From assembly GCF_036370855.1 (NCBI RefSeq), contig NC_088099.1:18691501-18755500 (forward strand): a stretch of 64,000 nucleotides of DNA. Reading direction: 5' to 3'. Below are positions 10,561 through 20,689 of the stretch, piece after piece (position 1 is the stretch's first letter; each line of letters opens with the position of its first letter). The notes beneath the pieces were generated by a model that was not told the DNA's origin, did no database searches, and was given only the letters and a program-made list of their open reading frames with translations. Origin of the DNA: Dromaius novaehollandiae (taxonomy: Eukaryota > Chordata > Aves > Casuariiformes > Dromaiidae). The position numbers and the translations under genes were made by a program.

Positions 10561-13500
10561 CCGGCCCACGGACTCAGGGAGCTGGCGGCCCATGCAGCAC
10601 CCTGACGCAGGTATCATCCGCCATTCTTTTACAGCTAATCTAATTTCCTCCCTGAACCAGACTCAAGTCACACCTGGCTGCCAGTGTTGGCTCATAGCTG
10701 CTTTTTGGTGCCAAGGCCTGTCCCTGAGTCGCACAGTATAGATATGCTCAGAAGGAGCGCCCCGGTCAGCTCATTGCTTGGCCTGGAGCCCACCTAAGTT
10801 AACCGTGTATAGCCCTCTCCAGGCCCTCACGCCTCTCGCAGCCCCTGCTGCTCCCTCACCTGCTCCTGCCCCATGTCCCAGCAGAACAGCCATGAAGGCA
10901 CATATGTGTCCCTCTGTCGGCAGGCACGAAGGGGGCCTGCCATCCTCTGCTGCGGGCACAGGGCACCCGCCTCTTGCTTCCCCACTTACGTCTGTGGTGG
11001 CATCTGGACAAGCAACTTCTATCAGAAGAAGCTGGTCTCTGGTGGAGTTTCCCTCCCAAAACTGTGTCCAGAATGTTTAGGGATATAGTGTGACGTACCG
11101 CCTCATAATCTGGGGGTTGATCTCCTTCATGAGCTTCAGTCACAGGAGGAAGGCATGATCAGTAACTTTCCTGGATTTGCAGCTTAGGGATAGTCACATA
11201 GCAATCATCCACACACTCCTCCCCCACCCTGCACTTAAGGCCAAGGTGCCCTTGTCCTGCTCCCAGGCCCGACTCAAACCTGGCACTCCCCTGTCCTGTT
11301 GCTGCCTCTGGAGCCATTGCTCTGCCTTTCCTGGGAGGTGACTTCGGAAATCCCAAAAATGGAGCTGTATATCCCCCTTCTGCTGCTGTCCTCCTGTCAA
11401 GGTACAACATGCAGTCTGGTTATGTGGATGTCCCATGAGGGCCAATACAAAGACAGCATAGAATCTGTACACTTTTGCCCTGCACCTTATCACAAGAAGG
11501 TGGTGTCCCACCTTCTGGAGAAGACACAAGACTCCAGGAAAAGGGCCAAGGGCCCCTTAGATAAATGTACATACGCATGTCTATAGGGAGGTGTCTTTGA
11601 TGTTATTCAAGAGAGCCTTTTGAGGGAAGGCAAAGGATTAAAGGGGTGAGACTTAGCTGCTTTGGAGCTAATCCACAGCTTACAGGACTCCTCAACCTGG
11701 AGCTGAGTGTTGGTATCTGTGCAGCATCATAGGTGCTGGCCACAAATGCCTGGTGCTCTCGCAAGAGTGCTGAGCTTTGAAGACCTTAAGGTGAGTCTAC
11801 ACAAGAGCAAGCTCTTTGCCTGTAGTTTTCAGAAGGATACTCCATGGTTTTCATGCATGAGATCCACACTGATCCAATCACTAATCCATCTGGCAGCTGA
11901 AGTGGAAGGACTGGTGTATTTTAGCAGCTCTGCTGTGGCCTTTGGAACTGACTGCAGCTACATGTTTAGTAATGGACCCCCATCTATGAGGCCACTATGG
12001 CATCCTCTGGCTTTCATCCAGCCCTTGCCATGCACCACTCCTGCTGTCTCTGGTAGCTCCTCTCATGCTTTGGCAGCCTGGACTGGACAACTGACCCTTC
12101 AGGAACAGTTTGCTTGAAGCTCTGTGCTTCATGTGGCTCCTGCAAGACCTGGACAGCCGGGGACATGCAGAAGTACACATTTCTCTTAGCATGTATCTAA
12201 TGGGAGGCACAAGTCCTGCTCAACTGCAGTGACTGCAAGAGCTAGGCTAGCCATTGGAGACTGCCACCAAAAGACAGCTGAAAGAGCCAGCGCCGTGCAC
12301 ACCACGGGGCTGAGCACCCGCAGGGTGGCTGCTCCTCTGCGCCAGCAGGCGCTGCAGCCTGTGCAAAGCCAGGGCAAAGTCTGGGAGGCCAGCTCTGTGC
12401 AGCTCTGCCTCTCCCTGTCTGTGGGCCTGAATAACGAATATCCCCTCTTCGAGATATTGTGTGACATACAATGATCACCTACTTTGTCTTTTGTTGCGCT
12501 AAGATGTGTTTTCAAGAGTTGCTCTCTGCAAACTGTTGTGCTCAGTAACATCACCACTGGGTGACTGTCTGAGCACACACACCGAAGCAGCCCAGGGAAT
12601 GAACACGGCAATGCATTGCGCTCTCTGCCCAGTGTCTTACATAATCAGTTCCTATGAAGTTTCTTTGATTTTAAATCTTTCATGAATGTATTAAATGCAA
12701 CTGTTTGCTCAACAGCTACCATAGTTAAAAAATACCTACTCCTAACCATGTACTGAAAACTCTCTTTGGGTTATACTTGTAGGTTGGTGCGATTTAGTTA
12801 CTTTCTCTTTAAGTAATGGACCTATACTTTGCCTACTGGCAACTTTTCTTATTGTCTTTCATGCCCTTTGCCAGTTTTATTTTTTGACTTAATCTGTCTG
12901 ATTTTGCTCTTTTATTGATAGACCTTTCATTGCTTAATAATGTGTCCTTTTCAGCATTTTTATGATTCCTTCGTGATTCTGAGGTCTTTAAAAAGCTCTT
13001 GAAATAACCATGTTTGTAAATACCATCCTTCCTTCCTAGAGGGAATTCTAGCCTGCAACCCAAAGTTTTTAACAGTTTCCTTGTGATCATGGGTAGATGG
13101 TGCACCGATCGCACACATATCAAATGAAAGAGTGCATGTTATCAGCCATTACATGATCCAGGCAAAACAAGAAACAGATATTGATTAACTTACATGAAAA
13201 TGAAGGTCTTGGTTCAGCCTGAAAGCTCCAGGCTTTCAACAAAGGAGATGTTTTGATGAATTGCCTGGGGCAGAAAGCAAAATGTGCATCCATGAGCACA
13301 CAAAGAAATGTTAGGGCCCTTTCCAGTAATTGTATCTTTGTGTCACTGTTATATGAAGCATATCTGACTAATTGTATTTATGGGTGTACTCAGATAAGGC
13401 AAGGTACACATCTTCGTTGTTTGGATAAATATTATATCACCTCGGGCTCTAATTTGAAAAATTAATATTTTTCCAAGTACTGTGCCAGAGTCATGATTAT

Positions 13501-14690
13501 CTTATTACTGAATATGCATCCTGCTAATGGGATCCTTCCTCTGAAAAAGCGATTAGGAGCTTGGACTGTATTTTTTAAAGATTTGACGTTTCCGTGTGCT
13601 TAACTCCATGTGAGATTAATTGCAGAGACTAAACAAGGTTGTCATTAAAGACTTCTGCTAAATATAGATACTTTTTTTTTTTTATGAGTAATTTATCTAA
13701 CTACAATTAAGATTTTGAGCATAACATTTTTTTCCAGCAGGAAATGGCTCTTTTTTGTTCAAACAACCACCGGTTCCCTGGCAGCTGATGGGGGGGAAAA
13801 AATCCTTTTAAAATAATTGAGATGCATAGCAAGAACTTCAAGGTCCTGATTATTCATCACCGTCACTGTATTTTGGTAGTACAGAACAGTGGAGGTTGTC
13901 ACTGCTCCAAGAGCAATGCCAGTTGTTTCGTTGTTTTTTCCCAGTCCAGTCTGTTACTTGTGGGTAACTTTTGCATCTCTTATAGTTGGGGTTACTTGTT
14001 TCAGGACATCAAACGTATCTCTGACCACATATGTCATCTGTATGGATTTTCCAGTCAATTTTTCTGGTCATATATCCTACGTATTTACCAAACACCAATG
14101 AAAGGGTAGCCAGTGCTCTGCCATTGTTGGATTACCCTGTGTTATAAACTGCTGCTGCCAAGATAGCCAAATCCTAAATGTCCTGGCTGCAGCTGGAACT
14201 CACACCTTCAGAACAGTTTTCAAGCTCAGGTTTCTTATTCCGCTTTTGTGGGAGGGCAATGGTCTTATTTTCATTCACACATTCTAGCCTAGACCTGTGC
14301 TTATCATCTACAACTGAGCTACTGTTGATTCAGTTACAACCATACAATCTGGAGACATATAAGAGATTCCAGCATATACTTCACGCACCTTCCCTGTCTA
14401 CGTTCCTCAGCGTATGCACCAGCCTCTGGTGCCGGGGATACAAGCTCTGGAGTCATCCTATTCTGCATTACACTGTCAAGCTCTGGCCTTTCTTCTCTCT
14501 TCCCCATCTCCCCTATAGTTGCACAAAATCATCTCCATTTCTGTTTCCATCAGCACAGTGCAACAGTGGTCTATGAAAGAGAGGGTGGACATCTTTGTTT
14601 TGAAGCTAAACAGATTGCCCACGAATATTTTTATTCTTTTATAGGTTTTGCATCTGCTAACAACAAAGTGTTCAACATCTTAAAACAATA
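10561..14690. other. Intergenic DNA without recognisable genes
   Basis: Moderately GC-rich at 10.7-12.6 kb, AT-richer afterwards. Open frames up to about 140 codons occur (for example 11707-12117 plus and 12186-12611 minus), but none shows a domain, signal peptide or splice context. I see no CR1 or LTR that I can define. Confidence 0.55.
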
Positions 14691-14699
14691 GTGTGATGA

Positions 14700-15330
14700 C
14701 AGGTTATGTGATAAAACACTCATCTGCACACAAGGAGCACAGAGGCACAGTGATGGAGGGGGACCCAAATTACATACTCAAAGGAATAGACATCTGGGCT
14801 CCTCCCAGGGCTGTCCCAGGTGAGCATCAGCCCCGGGATGAAACCCATCACAACAAGTGAAGGGGAGCAGCTCTCCAGACTGAGGGGGACACTGCTTGGG
14901 GATATGGGACACATTATGGGAGGTAGAGGAAGAGCATTTGGGAACTGCACAAGACTTATTAGGTGATGCGTAGGGGTGGAACCAAAGGCCGGAGGCAAAG
15001 GGAGGGATCTAGGTGATTAAGGGAGGAACAAACTTGGGAAAATAGAAGGATAAGGGGATAAAAAGTGCAAGTTATGTGTAAACAGATTGCTTGTCAGTAT
15101 GCTTGTCTAGCCATGCCCTGTGCCTCATCAGCGCTGTCTCTCCTATTAAATTCCTTTTCTAACTATCTCCTTGGTGAGAGACTGTCTATTCTGTGTGTAT
15201 ATGTGTGTCCGGAGGTCTGAGCGCCAGAAACTGCAGTCAGACCACGGGTGATAGGGCGCCTGTGTCTGTGGTGGCAGCTACTGGAGTGAGTGAGGATATG
15301 AAAGTGAGCGTGTGATCACTATCAAATATC
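14700..15330 (+). mobile_element. Possible LTR-like element
   Basis: A GATAAAAAG box at 15057-15065 is followed about 80 bp later by ATTAAA at 15145-15150. A GT-rich stretch and a GC-richer tail come next. This TATA-to-polyA spacing and composition resemble an LTR. No target-site duplication or defined ends were found, so boundaries are guesses. Confidence 0.3.
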
Positions 15331-15339
15331 AAGCCGCAC

Positions 15340-16814
15340 TAGCTCAGGTGTCATATTGAGTTCCCAGCACCTCAGTGACCTTGGGCATCACCTCAGTGGC
15401 AAGCATGGCATGTTGACCTTCCTACAGTCCACATGAAACCTTTTATTTCGCCTTTATTTTTGTGGACTGACTCCAGAAGCTCAGGGACTCTGTTTTCCCC
15501 TTCTCCATAACCCTAGCCACATTCTTGTGGACTTGATCCCATGCTTTTTCTGTTGACTGGCAGGCCTGGTCTGGCACAGGTTGGCTTTTTGGAATTGATT
15601 TTAGGAGCCATGCTTGTAGATAGGCCTGATTTGTTGGAAACTGAAAAAATACTTATTAAGACTTTATAGCATGTCCATAATTTGTGATTTCTCAGTGACA
15701 CTTGGCCCTGCAGTACTTGCTTCCATGGAAGATGTATTATGAGACTGAAAGATGACTGCAGAGCCATCTTTAAATATATATATATATATTTAGTAAAGGG
15801 GCTATATATTTCATACATGTAGACATATACAGAGACATAGGAAACATAGTAAGTTCTATGTAATGTGATACTTTACACTGGTGATATAATACACCCCACT
15901 CATTGAATCAGCTGGACCAGAACTTGCTACTGGTTGGGATATGTCTTCTTCAGCAGGAGAGGCTGGTAGCCTGTTCTGCCTCTCTCTCTCTCTTTTCCAG
16001 TAGAGATTTTTATAGCCCAAGAGTCTTGGAATATATGACTGATTACAGCCTTGGAGTCTTTGTTTTTCATACTGCTCAGCTGTAAAGTTTGCTGTTTGGA
16101 GGTGGGATGCAATAGTCACTGACACAAACATTAGTTCAGATACTCATGATGACACATAACAATGTTTGTGGTAATGCTCCATGTGACGAGTTGGGCAATA
16201 TAGCGTCCAGCATGGTAAAATAGTCCTCTGAAGCAATGGGAGTTTCTGCTTCCTTCTGTTACAACATTATACCAGTATGTAAATTTATAGCAAATGCTGT
16301 TCACTCTGATTACTTTTCTTTTCCACATATTGTGGATGGTCAACATGATTGATGTGATCAATGATCAGTGTGTGCTCAGTGGCTGCGCTTGAATTAATAG
16401 CAACAGGCCTTAGCATCATGCTTTCTCAGGCGAGTCCCTCAAGCCATCAGTCCATCAGAGGCTGATGTCCTGAAGCATCCTCCAGTCTCTATATCACAGT
16501 TACAGATACATCTTTAATTTAGGCCTTTTGTGTGAAGCTGCACCATTACATTACTGCTTTGAGCTGACCATCAGTGCAGTATGTTTCTTGTGCTTTTGTG
16601 CAGGGAACAGCACAAGCAACAAGTACATGGATAACTGTGTGTTTCTCTGCTTTGTGACTTGCTTGGCTCTTGGTCAGGTTCTGCTATATCAGAACCACCA
16701 TGGAATTAAGTTCTTCCCTGGGCCTTCCCATATGTATACGTATTTGGTTACTTGCTCCCCGCTTTATTACTATGCTTCCCTCTGTAAAGTCTGGACAAGG
16801 TCATGGGGATGGAA
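15340..16814. other. Intergenic DNA, nothing identified
   Basis: No gene, RNA or named repeat recognised apart from the short TA repeat. Confidence 0.55.
15774..15789. repeat. TA dinucleotide repeat
   Basis: Eight TA units in an AT-rich context; ordinary microsatellite. Confidence 0.85.
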
Positions 16815-17798
16815 GAGGCATGAATGATGTGGCACATGAAGGACAAGAAGGTGGTTGGGAACAACCAGCATGGATTTTGAAAGGGTAATTCGTGCCTGAC
16901 CGACCTGATCACCTTTTACAATAAGAAGTCTGGCTCTGTGGATGGGGGGAGAGCAGAGAATGTTCTTTACTTTGATTTCAGCAAGACCTTCAACGCAGTC
17001 TCCCAGAGTAACCTTGTAACCAAATCGGTGAGAGATGGGTTGGATAAGTGGACTATAAGCTGGGTGGAGAATTGGCTGGACCACCAGGCCCAGACAGTGG
17101 TGATCAGTAGTACAAAGTCCGACTGGCAACCAGTTACTAGCAGCGTCCCTCAGGGATCGATACTAGGCCAATACCGTTTAAATTCTTTAGCAACAGCCTA
17201 GACAACAGGACACAGTACACACTTGGCAAGTTCATGGAGGACCTCAGGTTGGATGGGAGCAGTTGACACAAATAAGGGAAGGGCTGCTATTCAGAGAGAG
17301 AAATGGGTTAATAGAAATCTCATAAATTTCAACAAAGCGAAACACAAGGCCTTGCACCGAGGCATGGAATAGTCCCATGCATCAGTATAGGCTGGGGATT
17401 GGCTGGCTAGAAAGGTTTGCAGAAAAGGGTCTGGGATTCCTGGTGGACAGTAAGTTGAATATGAGTCAGTAGTATGTCCTTTGGCAATAAAGACCAACTG
17501 CGTACTAGGCTATATAAGCAAGACTGTAGCCAGCAGGTCCATGGAAGTGATCACTCCCCTCTATTAAGCACATATGAGGTTGCATTGGCAGTACTGTGTC
17601 CAAGTCTGGGCTCCCCAGTACGAGACAGACATCAACATACAGGAGTGAGTACAGTGAAGGGCCACCATGACAGTTGGGGGCTGGAGCATGTGACATACCA
17701 AGAACAGTCAAGGCAGCTGGGCTTCTTCAGTCTAAGTAAAGACTAAGGGGAACTCTTTCTGCTGTCTACAACTACCTGCTGGGAGGAAGTAGAGAAGA

Positions 17799-17804
17799 TA
17801 GAGC
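17799..17804 (+). repeat. Target-site duplication (left) of the solo LTR
   Basis: TAGAGC, identical to 18189-18194 on the other side of the LTR. Confidence 0.9.
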
Positions 17805-18188
17805 TGTTGGGGACCAAGATAGAATGATGCTGTGTAAGACAGCAGAGAATCTCTAAAGCAGAAAGTAATGATGTGGTAACTATGATTTGTGGCCAGAATG
17901 TGTGCACGTGAGTTGCTAGTGATCATGTGCCTTCTTGCCTATGTGCCAGCAGTCACGGTGTGCCCCCCTGCCTACATGCCAGCAGCTGCGGTGGGCCTGT
18001 CCTGCTGGACTGTCCTGCCCACCTGCCAGGCATCAGAAGACGTCTTCCTACCTATCACAAGATGCCACAATGCCTAGGAGATACTTGGAGGAGTGGCTGA
18101 GCTTGATTGCTATATAACCAGCCATTGTGTTTTCAATAAAGGATCTTTTGCACTACCCTACCTCAGGTCTGCGTCGTCATGTGCCACA
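17805..18188 (+). mobile_element. Solo LTR of an endogenous retrovirus
   Basis: 384 bp beginning TGTTGGGG and ending GCCACA, flanked by a perfect 6-bp target duplication TAGAGC (17799-17804 and 18189-18194). It has a TATATAA box at 18111-18117 and AATAAA at 18135-18140. CR1 sequence continues smoothly across the two flanks, which fixes the insertion precisely. A 6-bp duplication fits alpha/beta-like (class II) avian elements. No internal viral genes are present. Confidence 0.93.
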
Positions 18189-18194
18189 TAGAGC
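18189..18194 (+). repeat. Target-site duplication (right) of the solo LTR
   Basis: TAGAGC, identical to 17799-17804. Confidence 0.9.
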
Positions 18195-18929
18195 CACAGG
18201 TGTACAGTGATAAGACAAAACGCAGAGACCAAGGCTGCCTCAAGAGAAATTATGATTAGATACATAGAAAAATTTGTTCACAATGAGAGTGGTCAGTCAG
18301 TGGGACAGATTATTCATGCTGTGGAATCTCCATCCTTGGAATTATTCAAAACTCAACAGGACCAGGCCCTGAACAACCCAGCCTAAGTTAGCCCTGCTAA
18401 CTGAGCAGTAGGCTGAACTAGATGACTGCCAGACATCCTTTCCAATCTAAATTGTTCTGTGAATCTATGACCTTTGGAGGTCATTTAGTTCAACTCTCTA
18501 CTCAAAGCAAAGATAAAAGATCAAATACTACCCTAGATATACCATAGATAATATGTAATTGCAGTCACCTGACTTCTTATCAACATATATCTATTGCTGC
18601 ACTTTGATGATCCTGATGAATCATCCTAATGAATGAATCGACTAGACAATTTCTGAGAAATAGGGAGTGAGTTTCAAAGAAAAGCCACTTGTTAAATATA
18701 GAGAAGAGTTTTAGCAGCACCAGCCCACACACTGGAGGGAATGAATCTCTTTTGGTGTCTAATGGCAAAAGGGGAAGTCACTCACCACAGAGGAGGAGGA
18801 GAGGCATGCCTGAAGGTCCTAGGAGCACCGGACGTCCCTTGAGCTCAAATGTGCTAAGTCTTTTAAAACATTTCCAGGAACCAAAGGTGGCTGGAACTGT
18901 CACTGCCAGCCATGGAGGAACCACCAGCA

Positions 18930-19617
18930 GGCAGTTATCTGCCAAGCCATTCTGGGGGTCCTGGTGGGCAGTGGGCTAAGTGCAAGTCCACAGTGCACAC
19001 TGGCAGCAAGGAAGGCTAACAGCATTCTAGGAGGCATCAACAACAGTGCAGCTGGTAGATCCAAGGTGATTTTTCCCCTTCACTTGGCATTCATTACACC
19101 AAATCTGGACCACTAAATCCAGCTTTGCTTCTCTCTTTCCCCCAGTATAAGAAAGATACTGATAAACTTGAGTAAGTTCAGGCGAAGGCCACCAAGATGG
19201 TTGGGTGCTGCAGTACCAGAACTGCAAGGAGAGGGTGATGGAACAGGGCTTGTTCAGCCTGGCTTGAGGAGGTCCTACTAGCAGCCTTCCAATACACAAG
19301 AGGATGTTACCAAGAAGAGGAAGCCAGGCTCTTTGCAGAGGTGCATGGTGGGAGAACAAAAGACAAGGGTCATATATTGCAACAACAAGCTTCCAACTGA
19401 ATATAAGGGAAAAAAATTACTATGAGAAAAATTAAGCACTGGAATAAGTTGCTCAAAGAGGTTGTGGAATCTTCATCCTTGGAGGTTTTCAAGACCTGGC
19501 TGGACAAAGCCATCAGGCAACTGCTCTGAATCTGATGCTGATCCTGCTTTGAGCAAGAGGTTGGACTTGACCTCTTGAGGTCTCTTCCAGCCTGAACTAT
19601 TCTCTGATTCTATGAAT
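18930..19617 (+). mobile_element. CR1 LINE 3'-end fragment (sense)
   Basis: Shows the CR1 ORF2 end (GGGGGTCCTGGTGGGCAGTG, AAGGCTAACAGCATTCTAGG) and the 3' UTR (GTTGTGGAATCTTCATCCTT, GAGGTTTTCAAGACCTGGCT). The tail is TTCCAGCCTGAACTATTCT followed by GATTCTATGAA. It is 5'-truncated and not coding. It lies about 400 bp beyond the PKS 3' end. Confidence 0.88.
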
Positions 19618-20034
19618 AAAGCCTATCTCTCCCCATCCATTTGATCCTGATATGTTGTCCTTATGACTTAAGTCTTCGCTCTATAATGAAGCAAGCAAGT
19701 CTTGTCTTGTTTCATTAACTGGTACCCTTCCCTCCCAGCCAATTTCTGTGCTATCCTGTATTAGTGTAGGACTGGACAGTCCAGGCACTGGAGAATACAG
19801 CCAGAGTTGCAGCAGACATCTGGGAGTGAATGGTGTAATTAGGTATAAAATGGAGTAACACTACAAGGGCCTGTTCGCATTTTAATAGACTACAGACAGT
19901 TTCCTTCAGTATCTTTGGTAGAAAGTCTGTATTTTCTCACTTGAGTAAAATAAGGGCAGTTGTTAAAATCAGGAAAATTTAAACTTGGAAAGTGGAAGAG
20001 GGACACAAAATTAAAATAAGACAAAGGTTTAGGT
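19618..20034. other. Short intergenic stretch between CR1 and the PKS 3' end
   Basis: Nothing recognised; its upper end holds the probable downstream polyadenylation element of the PKS gene. Confidence 0.5.
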
Positions 20035-20054
20035 TTTGTTTTTGAAATTTCTCG

Positions 20055-20060
20055 TTTATT
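20055..20060 (-). terminator. Likely polyadenylation signal of the PKS gene
   Basis: AATAAA on the minus strand, about 630 nt after the PKS stop codon, followed by a T/GT-rich stretch at about 20000-20045 typical of the downstream element. The predicted 3' UTR (about 20035-20689) is AT-rich and holds no reading frame of note. ATTAAA variants a little closer to the stop are alternatives. Confidence 0.45.
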
Positions 20061-20689
20061 CGGTCTTTAGTAAAAGAAGGTTAATTAAACACAAAGTTGT
20101 TTTACTGCTTGCTTTTCCACTGAGTAATTTTTAATATTTTTGCAGACATAACATATAGAAAAATTAAGTTTTAATTTTTGAGAAGAAACCTCTAAAATTC
20201 ACAGCATATAGAAAAGTCTTTCAAAAGATGTCTATATTTATACACATAAGACAATAGACAAAAAAGTTATATTAAGAATATAACAACAAAAAATTGTTAT
20301 ATCATGCTGCTTCACACATACACTCGTCATGTAGAACTGCAATCACATCATTTTCATCAACACTTTAAAATGGTAAAAAATACAATGTACATTTAACATA
20401 CAAATATACAAAATTAAAATGTATATGTATTAGTCTACTTATTTTGAGTTAAAAAATATTGAAAAATGAAAGTAAAAAATAATGAAAGTAACATGTCAAA
20501 CAGTTCACTGAAAGTAACAAACTTGCTGCAATAGCAGAAGAACCTAGTATGGGCTTTTCTGGGGTAACAGAGAGGAGCACATCTAGCATCACCAGATATT
20601 CTACCCAGACTTTGCAATGAGATATTCTGAGATACCAGAAAAGGTCTAGTTATCTGAAGAGTTACATAATTCCTGAGTGAGGAAGACTC

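Larger units (their letters stand above)
16815..18470 (+). mobile_element. CR1 LINE fragment with reverse-transcriptase remnant, split by an LTR
   Basis: Sense-oriented CR1. The 5' part translates to degenerate reverse transcriptase with YFDFSKTFNAVSQ and VPQGSILG, both standard CR1 ORF2 motifs. Downstream blocks (GGACAGTAAGTTGAATATGA, GGTGATCACTCCCCTCTA-like) and the tail GAATCTATG mark the 3' end. Stops and frameshifts make it dead. The element is interrupted at 17805-18188 by a solo LTR and resumes at 18195. Confidence 0.88.

Noticed and set aside
10217-10741. 174-codon open frame
   Set aside because: Same reason: it lies in the other copy of the GC-rich repeat, with competing open frames on the opposite strand.
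11707-12117. 136-codon open frame
   Set aside because: No domain, no signal peptide, no splice context, and no repeat or gene it resembles.
16938-17201. Open frame with reverse-transcriptase motifs as a possible gene
   Set aside because: It is a truncated, frameshifted piece of CR1 ORF2 without the remaining catalytic motifs.
18471-18540. Short antisense CR1-like piece directly after the sense CR1 tail
   Set aside because: TTTGGAGGTCATTTAGTTCA resembles an antisense CR1 end, but only about 60 bp match, too little to call a separate element.
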